A stretch of DNA of 64,000 nt from Deefgea tanakiae (GTDB taxonomy: Bacteria; Pseudomonadota; Gammaproteobacteria; Burkholderiales; Chitinibacteraceae), in NCBI RefSeq assembly GCF_019665765.1, contig NZ_CP081150.1, positions 3,410,001 through 3,474,000 on the forward strand, written 5' to 3'. Under the pieces are notes generated by a model that saw only the letters and a list, made by a program, of their open reading frames with translations, was not told the DNA's origin and did no database searches. Below are positions 36,242-49,218 of this stretch, one piece after another. The first letter of the stretch is position 1. Every line of letters begins with the position of its first letter. The position numbers and the translations under genes are program-made.

Positions 36242-36258
36242 GTGGATGTTGGTGACGC

Positions 36259-39200
36259 ATCGTTATCCAAAATCGTGCCAATTGCGGTCACGCCACCAAT
36301 GGTCAATGGCACGGTTTCAGCGTTCTCAATGATCGTGTCATCCACGGTCGGCAAGGTCACAGCGAATGAAGTGACGCCAGCGGGTACGGTGATTTGACCG
36401 GTGACTGGATTGAACGTCACGCCATTGCTGAACGTTGGCGTGCCGTAGTCCGCTGTAGAGGCATTGCCTGCCGCCGTACCGCCCAAGCTAAAGGCATAGG
36501 TGGTTGGGTTCGGGCTGGCACCGCTCAAGGTCACGTTGTAAACCAGTGCATTGCCTTCAACCACACTGTCGCCTGCTGGGCCAACGGCACCTGGTTCGAT
36601 GGTGGTGATGGTTTGGCTATCGTTGTCGGTGATCGTACCGGTGGCGGTCACGCCACCAATGGTCAATGGTACGGTTTCAGCGTTCTCAATGATCGTGTCA
36701 TCCACGGTCGGCAAGGTCACAGCGAATGAAGTGACGCCAGCGGGTACGGTGATTTGACCGGTGACTGGATTGAACGTCACGCCATTGCTGAACGTTGGCG
36801 TGCCGTAGTCCGCTGTAGAGGCATTGCCTGCCGCCGTACCGCCCAAGCTAAAGGCATAGGTGGTTGGGTTCGGGCTGGCACCGCTCAAGGTCACGTTGTA
36901 AACCAGTGCATTGCCTTCAACCACACTGTCGCCTGCTGGGCCAACGGCACCTGGTTCGATGGTGGTGATGGTTTGGCTATCGTTGTCGGTGATCGTACCG
37001 GTGGCGGTCACGCCACCAATGGTCAATGGTACGGTTTCAGCGTTCTCAATGATCGTGTCATCCACGGTCGGCAAGGTCACAGCGAATGAAGTGACGCCAG
37101 CGGGTACGGTGATTTGACCGGTGACTGGATTGAACGTCACGCCATTGCTGAACGTTGGCGTGCCGTAGTCCGCTGTAGAGGCATTGCCTGCCGCCGTACC
37201 GCCCAAGCTAAAGGCATAGGTGGTTGGGTTCGGGCTGGCACCGCTCAAGGTCACGTTGTAAACCAGTGCATTGCCTTCAACCACACTGTCGCCTGCTGGG
37301 CCAACGGCACCTGGTTCGATGGTGGTGATGGTTTGGCTATCGTTGTCGGTGATCGTACCGGTGGCGGTCACGCCACCAATGGTCAATGGTACGGTTTCAG
37401 CGTTCTCAATGATCGTGTCATCCACGGTCGGCAAGGTCACAGCGAATGAAGTGACGCCAGCGGGTACGGTGATTTGACCGGTGACTGGATTGAACGTCAC
37501 GCCATTGCTGAACGTTGGCGTGCCGTAGTCCGCTGTAGAGGCATTGCCTGCCGCCGTACCGCCCAAGCTAAAGGCATAGGTGGTTGGGTTCGGGCTGGCA
37601 CCGCTCAAGGTCACGTTGTAAACCAGTGCATTGCCTTCAACCACACTGTCGCCTGCTGGGCCAACGGCACCTGGTTCGATGGTGGTGATGGTTTGGCTAT
37701 CGTTGTCGGTGATCGTACCGGTGGCGGTCACGCCACCAATGGTCAATGGTACGGTTTCAGCGTTCTCAATGATCGTGTCATCCACGGTCGGCAAGGTCAC
37801 AGCGAATGAAGTGACGCCAGCGGGTACGGTGATTTGACCGGTGACTGGATTGAACGTCACGCCATTGCTGAACGTTGGCGTGCCGTAGTCCGCTGTAGAG
37901 GCATTGCCTGCCGCCGTACCGCCCAAGCTAAAGGCATAGGTGGTTGGGTTCGGGCTGGCACCGCTCAAGGTCACGTTGTAAACCAGTGCATTGCCTTCAA
38001 CCACACTGTCGCCTGCTGGGCCAACGGCACCTGGTTCGATGGTGGTGATGGTTTGGCTATCGTTGTCGGTGATCGTACCGGTGGCGGTCACGCCACCAAT
38101 GGTCAATGGTACGGTTTCAGCGTTCTCAATGATCGTGTCATCCACGGTCGGCAAGGTCACAGCGAATGAAGTGACGCCAGCGGGTACGGTGATTTGACCG
38201 GTGACTGGATTGAACGTCACGCCATTGCTGAACGTTGGCGTGCCGTAGTCCGCTGTAGAGGCATTGCCTGCCGCCGTACCGCCCAAGCTAAAGGCATAGG
38301 TGGTTGGGTTCGGGCTGGCACCGCTCAAGGTCACGTTGTAAACCAGTGCATTGCCTTCAACCACACTGTCGCCTGCTGGGCCAACGGCACCTGGTTCGAT
38401 GGTGGTGATGGTTTGGCTATCGTTGTCGGTGATCGTGCCGGTGGCGGTCACGCCACCAATGGTCAATGGCACGGTTTCAGCGTTCTCAATGATCGTGTCA
38501 TCCACGGTCGGCAAGGTCACAGCGAATGAAGTGACGCCAGCGGGTACGGTGATTTGACCGGTGACTGGATTGAACGTCACGCCATTGCTGAACGTTGGCG
38601 TGCCGTAGTCCGCTGTAGAGGCATTGCCTGCCGCCGTACCGCCCAAGCTAAAGGCATAGGTGGTTGGGTTCGGGCTGGCACCGCTCAAGGTCACGTTGTA
38701 AACCAGTGCATTGCCTTCAACCACACTGTCGCCTGCTGGGCCAACGGCACCTGGTTCGATGGTGGTGATGGTTTGGCTATCGTTGTCGGTGATCGTACCG
38801 GTGGCGGTCACGCCACCAATGGTCAATGGTACGGTTTCAGCGTTCTCAATGATCGTGTCATCCACGGTCGGCAAGGTCACAGCGAATGAAGTGACGCCAG
38901 CGGGTACGGTGATTTGACCGGTGACTGGATTGAACGTCACGCCATTGCTGAACGTTGGCGTGCCGTAGTCCGCTGTAGAGGCATTGCCTGCCGCCGTACC
39001 GCCCAAGCTAAAGGCATAGGTGGTTGGGTTCGGGCTGGCACCGCTCAAGGTCACGTTGTAAACCAGTGCATTGCCTTCAACCACACTGTCGCCTGCTGGG
39101 CCAACGGCACCTGGTTCGATGGTGGTGATGGTTTGGCTATCGTTGTCGGTGATCGTACCGGTGGCGGTCACGCCACCAATGGTCAATGGTACGGTTTCAG

Positions 39201-42200
39201 CGTTCTCAATGATCGTGTCATCCACGGTCGGCAAGGTCACAGCGAATGAAGTGACGCCAGCGGGTACGGTGATTTGACCGGTGACTGGATTGAACGTCAC
39301 GCCATTGCTGAACGTTGGCGTGCCGTAGTCCGCTGTAGAGGCATTGCCTGCCGCCGTACCGCCCAAGCTAAAGGCATAGGTGGTTGGGTTCGGGCTGGCA
39401 CCGCTCAAGGTCACGTTGTAAACCAGTGCATTGCCTTCAACCACACTGTCGCCTGCTGGGCCAACGGCACCTGGTTCGATGGTGGTGATGGTTTGGCTAT
39501 CGTTGTCGGTGATCGTACCGGTGGCGGTCACGCCACCAATGGTCAATGGTACGGTTTCAGCGTTCTCAATGATCGTGTCATCCACGGTCGGCAAGGTCAC
39601 AGCGAATGAAGTGACGCCAGCGGGTACGGTGATTTGACCGGTGACTGGATTGAACGTCACGCCATTGCTGAACGTTGGCGTGCCGTAGTCCGCTGTAGAG
39701 GCATTGCCTGCCGCCGTACCGCCCAAGCTAAAGGCATAGGTGGTTGGGTTCGGGCTGGCACCGCTCAAGGTCACGTTGTAAACCAGTGCATTGCCTTCAA
39801 CCACACTGTCGCCTGCTGGGCCAACGGCACCTGGTTCGATGGTGGTGATGGTTTGGCTATCGTTGTCGGTGATCGTACCGGTGGCGGTCACGCCACCAAT
39901 GGTCAATGGTACGGTTTCAGCGTTCTCAATGATCGTGTCATCCACGGTCGGCAAGGTCACAGCGAATGAAGTGACGCCAGCGGGTACGGTGATTTGACCG
40001 GTGACTGGATTGAACGTCACGCCATTGCTGAACGTTGGCGTGCCGTAGTCCGCTGTAGAGGCATTGCCTGCCGCCGTACCGCCCAAGCTAAAGGCATAGG
40101 TGGTTGGGTTCGGGCTGGCACCGCTCAAGGTCACGTTGTAAACCAGTGCATTGCCTTCAACCACACTGTCGCCTGCTGGGCCAACGGCACCTGGTTCGAT
40201 GGTGGTGATGGTTTGGCTATCGTTGTCGGTGATCGTACCGGTGGCGGTCACGCCACCAATGGTCAATGGCACGGTTTCAGCGTTCTCAATGATCGTGTCA
40301 TCCACGGTCGGCAAGGTCACAGCGAATGAAGTGACGCCAGCGGGTACGGTGATTTGACCGGTGACTGGATTGAACGTCACGCCATTGCTGAACGTTGGCG
40401 TGCCGTAGTCCGCTGTAGAGGCATTGCCTGCCGCCGTACCGCCCAAGCTAAAGGCATAGGTGGTTGGGTTCGGGCTGGCACCGCTCAAGGTCACGTTGTA
40501 AACCAGTGCATTGCCTTCAACCACACTGTCGCCTGCTGGGCCAACGGCACCTGGTTCGATGGTGGTGATGGTTTGGCTATCGTTGTCGGTGATCGTACCG
40601 GTGGCGGTCACGCCACCAATGGTCAATGGTACGGTTTCAGCGTTCTCAATGATCGTGTCATCCACGGTCGGCAAGGTCACAGCGAATGAAGTGACGCCAG
40701 CGGGTACGGTGATTTGACCGGTGACTGGATTGAACGTCACGCCATTGCTGAACGTTGGCGTGCCGTAGTCCGCTGTAGAGGCATTGCCTGCCGCCGTACC
40801 GCCCAAGCTAAAGGCATAGGTGGTTGGGTTCGGGCTGGCACCGCTCAAGGTCACGTTGTAAACCAGTGCATTGCCTTCAACCACACTGTCGCCTGCTGGG
40901 CCAACGGCACCTGGTTCGATGGTGGTGATGGTTTGGCTATCGTTGTCGGTGATCGTACCGGTGGCGGTCACGCCACCAATGGTCAATGGTACGGTTTCAG
41001 CGTTCTCAATGATCGTGTCATCCACGGTCGGCAAGGTCACAGCGAATGAAGTGACGCCAGCGGGTACGGTGATTTGACCGGTGACTGGATTGAACGTCAC
41101 GCCATTGCTGAACGTTGGCGTGCCGTAGTCCGCTGTAGAGGCATTGCCTGCCGCCGTACCGCCCAAGCTAAAGGCATAGGTGGTTGGGTTCGGGCTGGCA
41201 CCGCTCAAGGTCACGTTGTAAACCAGTGCATTGCCTTCAACCACACTGTCGCCTGCTGGGCCAACGGCACCTGGTTCGATGGTGGTGATGGTTTGGCTAT
41301 CGTTGTCGGTGATCGTACCGGTGGCGGTCACGCCACCAATGGTCAATGGTACGGTTTCAGCGTTCTCAATGATCGTGTCATCCACGGTCGGCAAGGTCAC
41401 AGCGAATGAAGTGACGCCAGCGGGTACGGTGATTTGACCGGTGACTGGATTGAACGTCACGCCATTGCTGAACGTTGGCGTGCCGTAGTCCGCTGTAGAG
41501 GCATTGCCTGCCGCCGTACCGCCCAAGCTAAAGGCATAGGTGGTTGGGTTCGGGCTGGCACCGCTCAAGGTCACGTTGTAAACCAGTGCATTGCCTTCAA
41601 CCACACTGTCGCCTGCTGGGCCAACGGCACCTGGTTCGATGGTGGTGATGGTTTGGCTATCGTTGTCGGTGATCGTACCGGTGGCGGTCACGCCACCAAT
41701 GGTCAATGGTACGGTTTCAGCGTTCTCAATGATCGTGTCATCCACGGTCGGCAAGGTCACAGCGAATGAAGTGACGCCAGCGGGTACGGTGATTTGACCG
41801 GTGACTGGATTGAACGTCACGCCATTGCTGAACGTTGGCGTGCCGTAGTCCGCTGTAGAGGCATTGCCTGCCGCCGTACCGCCCAAGCTAAAGGCATAGG
41901 TGGTTGGGTTCGGGCTGGCACCGCTCAAGGTCACGTTGTAAACCAGTGCATTGCCTTCAACCACACTGTCGCCTGCTGGGCCAACGGCACCTGGTTCGAT
42001 GGTGGTGATGGTTTGGCTATCGTTGTCGGTGATCGTACCGGTGGCGGTCACGCCACCAATGGTCAATGGTACGGTTTCAGCGTTCTCAATGATCGTGTCA
42101 TCCACGGTCGGCAAGGTCACAGCGAATGAAGTGACGCCAGCGGGTACGGTGATTTGACCGGTGACTGGATTGAACGTCACGCCATTGCTGAACGTTGGCG

Positions 42201-45200
42201 TGCCGTAGTCCGCTGTAGAGGCATTGCCTGCCGCCGTACCGCCCAAGCTAAAGGCATAGGTGGTTGGGTTCGGGCTGGCACCGCTCAAGGTCACGTTGTA
42301 AACCAGTGCATTGCCTTCAACCACACTGTCGCCTGCTGGGCCAACGGCACCTGGTTCGATGGTGGTGATGGTTTGGCTATCGTTGTCGGTGATCGTACCG
42401 GTGGCGGTCACGCCACCAATGGTCAATGGTACGGTTTCAGCGTTCTCAATGATCGTGTCATCCACGGTCGGCAAGGTCACAGCGAATGAAGTGACGCCAG
42501 CGGGTACGGTGATTTGACCGGTGACTGGATTGAACGTCACGCCATTGCTGAACGTTGGCGTGCCGTAGTCCGCTGTAGAGGCATTGCCTGCCGCCGTACC
42601 GCCCAAGCTAAAGGCATAGGTGGTTGGGTTCGGGCTGGCACCGCTCAAGGTCACGTTGTAAACCAGTGCATTGCCTTCAACCACACTGTCGCCTGCTGGG
42701 CCAACGGCACCTGGTTCGATGGTGGTGATGGTTTGGCTATCGTTGTCGGTGATCGTACCGGTGGCGGTCACGCCACCAATGGTCAATGGTACGGTTTCAG
42801 CGTTCTCAATGATCGTGTCATCCACGGTCGGCAAGGTCACAGCGAATGAAGTGACGCCAGCGGGTACGGTGATTTGACCGGTGACTGGATTGAACGTCAC
42901 GCCATTGCTGAACGTTGGCGTGCCGTAGTCCGCTGTAGAGGCATTGCCTGCCGCCGTACCGCCCAAGCTAAAGGCATAGGTGGTTGGGTTCGGGCTGGCA
43001 CCGCTCAAGGTCACGTTGTAAACCAGTGCATTGCCTTCAACCACACTGTCGCCTGCTGGGCCAACGGCACCTGGTTCGATGGTGGTGATGGTTTGGCTAT
43101 CGTTGTCGGTGATCGTACCGGTGGCGGTCACGCCACCAATGGTCAATGGTACGGTTTCAGCGTTCTCAATGATCGTGTCATCCACGGTCGGCAAGGTCAC
43201 AGCGAATGAAGTGACGCCAGCGGGTACGGTGATTTGACCGGTGACTGGATTGAACGTCACGCCATTGCTGAACGTTGGCGTGCCGTAGTCCGCTGTAGAG
43301 GCATTGCCTGCCGCCGTACCGCCCAAGCTAAAGGCATAGGTGGTTGGGTTCGGGCTGGCACCGCTCAAGGTCACGTTGTAAACCAGTGCATTGCCTTCAA
43401 CCACACTGTCGCCTGCTGGGCCAACGGCACCTGGTTCGATGGTGGTGATGGTTTGGCTATCGTTGTCGGTGATCGTACCGGTGGCGGTCACGCCACCAAT
43501 GGTCAATGGCACGGTTTCAGCGTTCTCAATGATCGTGTCATCCACGGTCGGCAAGGTCACAGCGAATGAAGTGACGCCAGCGGGTACGGTGATTTGACCG
43601 GTGACTGGATTGAACGTCACGCCATTGCTGAACGTTGGCGTGCCGTAGTCCGCTGTAGAGGCATTGCCTGCCGCCGTACCGCCCAAGCTAAAGGCATAGG
43701 TGGTTGGGTTCGGGCTGGCACCGCTCAAGGTCACGTTGTAAACCAGTGCATTGCCTTCAACCACACTGTCGCCTGCTGGGCCAACGGCACCTGGTTCGAT
43801 GGTGGTGATGGTTTGGCTATCGTTGTCGGTGATCGTACCGGTGGCGGTCACGCCACCAATGGTCAATGGTACGGTTTCAGCGTTCTCAATGATCGTGTCA
43901 TCCACGGTCGGCAAGGTCACAGCGAATGAAGTGACGCCAGCGGGTACGGTGATTTGACCGGTGACTGGATTGAACGTCACGCCATTGCTGAACGTTGGCG
44001 TGCCGTAGTCCGCTGTAGAGGCATTGCCTGCCGCCGTACCGCCCAAGCTAAAGGCATAGGTGGTTGGGTTCGGGCTGGCACCGCTCAAGGTCACGTTGTA
44101 AACCAGTGCATTGCCTTCAACCACACTGTCGCCTGCTGGGCCAACGGCACCTGGTTCGATGGTGGTGATGGTTTGGCTATCGTTGTCGGTGATCGTACCG
44201 GTGGCGGTCACGCCACCAATGGTCAATGGTACGGTTTCAGCGTTCTCAATGATCGTGTCATCCACGGTCGGCAAGGTCACAGCGAATGAAGTGACGCCAG
44301 CGGGTACGGTGATTTGACCGGTGACTGGATTGAACGTCACGCCATTGCTGAACGTTGGCGTGCCGTAGTCCGCTGTAGAGGCATTGCCTGCCGCCGTACC
44401 GCCCAAGCTAAAGGCATAGGTGGTTGGGTTCGGGCTGGCACCGCTCAAGGTCACGTTGTAAACCAGTGCATTGCCTTCAACCACACTGTCGCCTGCTGGG
44501 CCAACGGCACCTGGTTCGATGGTGGTGATGGTTTGGCTATCGTTGTCGGTGATCGTACCGGTGGCGGTCACGCCACCAATGGTCAATGGTACGGTTTCAG
44601 CGTTCTCAATGATCGTGTCATCCACGGTCGGCAAGGTCACAGCGAATGAAGTGACGCCAGCGGGTACGGTGATTTGACCGGTGACTGGATTGAACGTCAC
44701 GCCATTGCTGAACGTTGGCGTGCCGTAGTCCGCTGTAGAGGCATTGCCTGCCGCCGTACCGCCCAAGCTAAAGGCATAGGTGGTTGGGTTCGGGCTGGCA
44801 CCGCTCAAGGTCACGTTGTAAACCAGTGCATTGCCTTCAACCACACTGTCGCCTGCTGGGCCAACGGCACCTGGTTCGATGGTGGTGATGGTTTGGCTAT
44901 CGTTGTCGGTGATCGTACCGGTGGCGGTCACGCCACCAATGGTCAATGGCACGGTTTCAGCGTTCTCAATGATCGTGTCATCCACGGTCGGCAAGGTCAC
45001 AGCGAATGAAGTGACGCCAGCGGGTACGGTGATTTGACCGGTGACTGGATTGAACGTCACGCCATTGCTGAACGTTGGCGTGCCGTAGTCCGCTGTAGAG
45101 GCATTGCCTGCCGCCGTACCGCCCAAGCTAAAGGCATAGGTGGTTGGGTTCGGGCTGGCACCGCTCAAGGTCACGTTGTAAACCAGTGCATTGCCTTCAA

Positions 45201-48200
45201 CCACACTGTCGCCTGCTGGGCCAACGGCACCTGGTTCGATGGTGGTGATGGTTTGGCTATCGTTGTCGGTGATCGTACCGGTGGCGGTCACGCCACCAAT
45301 GGTCAATGGCACGGTTTCAGCGTTCTCAATGATCGTGTCATCCACGGTCGGCAAGGTCACAGCGAATGAAGTGACGCCAGCGGGTACGGTGATTTGACCG
45401 GTGACTGGATTGAACGTCACGCCATTGCTGAACGTTGGCGTGCCGTAGTCCGCTGTAGAGGCATTGCCTGCCGCCGTACCGCCCAAGCTAAAGGCATAGG
45501 TGGTTGGGTTCGGGCTGGCACCGCTCAAGGTCACGTTGTAAACCAGTGCATTGCCTTCAACCACACTGTCGCCTGCTGGGCCAACGGCACCTGGTTCGAT
45601 GGTGGTGATGGTTTGGCTATCGTTGTCGGTGATCGTACCGGTGGCGGTCACGCCACCAATGGTCAATGGTACGGTTTCAGCGTTCTCAATGATCGTGTCA
45701 TCCACGGTCGGCAAGGTCACAGCGAATGAAGTGACGCCAGCGGGTACGGTGATTTGACCGGTGACTGGATTGAACGTCACGCCATTGCTGAACGTTGGCG
45801 TGCCGTAGTCCGCTGTAGAGGCATTGCCTGCCGCCGTACCGCCCAAGCTAAAGGCATAGGTGGTTGGGTTCGGGCTGGCACCGCTCAAGGTCACGTTGTA
45901 AACCAGTGCATTGCCTTCAACCACACTGTCGCCTGCTGGGCCAACGGCACCTGGTTCGATGGTGGTGATGGTTTGGCTATCGTTGTCGGTGATCGTACCG
46001 GTGGCGGTCACGCCACCAATGGTCAATGGTACGGTTTCAGCGTTCTCAATGATCGTGTCATCCACGGTCGGCAAGGTCACAGCGAATGAAGTGACGCCAG
46101 CGGGTACGGTGATTTGACCGGTGACTGGATTGAACGTCACGCCATTGCTGAACGTTGGCGTGCCGTAGTCCGCTGTAGAGGCATTGCCTGCCGCCGTACC
46201 GCCCAAGCTAAAGGCATAGGTGGTTGGGTTCGGGCTGGCACCGCTCAAGGTCACGTTGTAAACCAGTGCATTGCCTTCAACCACACTGTCGCCTGCTGGG
46301 CCAACGGCACCTGGTTCGATGGTGGTGATGGTTTGGCTATCGTTGTCGGTGATCGTACCGGTGGCGGTCACGCCACCAATGGTCAATGGTACGGTTTCAG
46401 CGTTCTCAATGATCGTGTCATCCACGGTCGGCAAGGTCACAGCGAATGAAGTGACGCCAGCGGGTACGGTGATTTGACCGGTGACTGGATTGAACGTCAC
46501 GCCATTGCTGAACGTTGGCGTGCCGTAGTCCGCTGTAGAGGCATTGCCTGCCGCCGTACCGCCCAAGCTAAAGGCATAGGTGGTTGGGTTCGGGCTGGCA
46601 CCGCTCAAGGTCACGTTGTAAACCAGTGCATTGCCTTCAACCACACTGTCGCCTGCTGGGCCAACGGCACCTGGTTCGATGGTGGTGATGGTTTGGCTAT
46701 CGTTGTCGGTGATCGTACCGGTGGCGGTCACGCCACCAATGGTCAATGGCACGGTTTCAGCGTTCTCAATGATCGTGTCATCCACGGTCGGCAAGGTCAC
46801 AGCGAATGAAGTGACGCCAGCGGGTACGGTGATTTGACCGGTGACTGGATTGAACGTCACGCCATTGCTGAACGTTGGCGTGCCGTAGTCCGCTGTAGAG
46901 GCATTGCCTGCCGCCGTACCGCCCAAGCTAAAGGCATAGGTGGTTGGGTTCGGGCTGGCACCGCTCAAGGTCACGTTGTAAACCAGTGCATTGCCTTCAA
47001 CCACACTGTCGCCTGCTGGGCCAACGGCACCTGGTTCGATGGTGGTGATGGTTTGGCTATCGTTGTCGGTGATCGTACCGGTGGCGGTCACGCCACCAAT
47101 GGTCAATGGTACGGTTTCAGCGTTCTCAATGATCGTGTCATCCACGGTCGGCAAGGTCACAGCGAATGAAGTGACGCCAGCGGGTACGGTGATTTGACCG
47201 GTGACTGGATTGAACGTCACGCCATTGCTGAACGTTGGCGTGCCGTAGTCCGCTGTAGAGGCATTGCCTGCCGCCGTACCGCCCAAGCTAAAGGCATAGG
47301 TGGTTGGGTTCGGGCTGGCACCGCTCAAGGTCACGTTGTAAACCAGTGCATTGCCTTCAACCACACTGTCGCCTGCTGGGCCAACGGCACCTGGTTCGAT
47401 GGTGGTGATGGTTTGGCTATCGTTGTCGGTGATCGTACCGGTGGCGGTCACGCCACCAATGGTCAATGGTACGGTTTCAGCGTTCTCAATGATCGTGTCA
47501 TCCACGGTCGGCAAGGTCACAGCGAATGAAGTGACGCCAGCGGGTACGGTGATTTGACCGGTGACTGGATTGAACGTCACGCCATTGCTGAACGTTGGCG
47601 TGCCGTAGTCCGCTGTAGAGGCATTGCCTGCCGCCGTACCGCCCAAGCTAAAGGCATAGGTGGTTGGGTTCGGGCTGGCACCGCTCAAGGTCACGTTGTA
47701 AACCAGTGCATTGCCTTCAACCACACTGTCGCCTGCTGGGCCAACGGCACCTGGTTCGATGGTGGTGATGGTTTGGCTATCGTTGTCGGTGATCGTACCG
47801 GTGGCGGTCACGCCACCAATGGTCAATGGCACGGTTTCAGCGTTCTCAATGATCGTGTCATCCACGGTCGGCAAGGTCACTGCGAATGAAGTGACGCCAG
47901 CGGGTACGGTGATTTGACCGGTGACTGGATTGAACGTCACGCCATTGCTGAACGTTGGCGTGCCGTAGTCCGCTGTAGAGGCATTGCCTGCCGCCGTACC
48001 GCCCAAGCTAAAGGCATAGGTGGTTGGGTTCGGGCTGGCACCGCTCAAGGTCACGTTGTAAACCAGTGCATTGCCTTCAACCACACTGTCGCCTGCTGGA
48101 CCAACGGCACCTGGTTCGATGGTGGTGATGGTTTGGCTATCGTTGTCGGTGATCGTGCCGGTGGCGGTCACGCCACCAATGGTCAATGGCACGGTTTCAG

Positions 48201-49218
48201 CGTTCTCAATGATCGTGTCATCCACGGTCGGCAAGGTCACAGCGAATGAAGTGACGCCAGCGGGTACGGTGATTTGACCGGTGACTGGATTGAACGTCAC
48301 GCCATTGCTGAACGTTGGCGTGCCGTAGTCCGCTGTAGAGGCATTGCCTGCCGCCGTACCGCCCAAGCTAAAGGCATAGGTGGTTGGGTTCGGGCTGGCA
48401 CCGCTCAAGGTCACGTTGTAAACCAGTGCATTGCCTTCAACCACACTGTCGCCTGCTGGGCCAACGGCACCTGGTTCGATGGTGGTGATGGTTTGGCTAT
48501 CGTTGTCGGTGATCGTACCGGTGGCGGTCACGCCACCAATGGTCAATGGTACGGTTTCAGCGTTCTCAATGATCGTGTCATCCACGGTCGGCAAGGTCAC
48601 AGCGAATGAAGTGACGCCAGCGGGTACGGTGATTTGACCGGTGACTGGATTGAACGTCACGCCATTGCTGAACGTTGGCGTGCCGTAGTCCGCTGTAGAG
48701 GCATTGCCTGCCGCCGTACCGCCCAAGCTAAAGGCATAGGTGGTTGGGTTCGGGCTGGCACCGCTCAAGGTCACGTTGTAAACCAGTGCATTGCCTTCAA
48801 CCACACTGTCGCCTGCTGGGCCAACGGCACCTGGTTCGATGGTGGTGATGGTTTGGCTATCGTTGTCGGTGATCGTACCGGTGGCGGTCACGCCACCAAT
48901 GGTCAATGGTACGGTTTCAGCGTTCTCAATGATCGTGTCATCCACGGTCGGCAAGGTCACAGCGAATGAAGTGACGCCAGCGGGTACGGTGATTTGACCG
49001 GTGACTGGATTGAACGTCACGCCATTGCTGAACGTTGGCGTGCCGTAGTCCGCTGTAGAGGCATTGCCTGCCGCCGTACCGCCCAAGCTAAAGGCATAGG
49101 TGGTTGGGTTCGGGCTGGCACCGCTCAAGGTCACGTTGTAAACCAGTGCATTGCCTTCAACCACACTGTCGCCTGCTGGGCCAACGGCACCTGGTTCGAT
49201 GGTGGTGATGGTTTGGCT
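36259..49218 (-). repeat. 36 tandem 360-bp repeats inside the adhesin gene
   Basis: Exactly 12,960 bp, 36 head-to-tail units of 360 bp, each coding for the same 120 residues: SQTITTIEPGAVGPAGDSVV at the start, STADYGTPTFSNGVTFNPVT in the middle and TIIENAETVPLTIGG near the end. The final unit changes slightly at its last residues (IGTILDND). By eye only four positions vary between units, all silent: for example a T/C at 38470 and equivalents, an A/G at 38437 and 48157, one at 47881 and one at 48100. Calx-beta-like units in RTX adhesins form extended calcium-stiffened rods. Confidence 0.93.

Noticed and set aside
36259-49218. CRISPR array or other regularly spaced repeat locus
   Set aside because: The units are directly adjacent 360-bp coding repeats with no variable spacers, and the reading frame runs through all of them.
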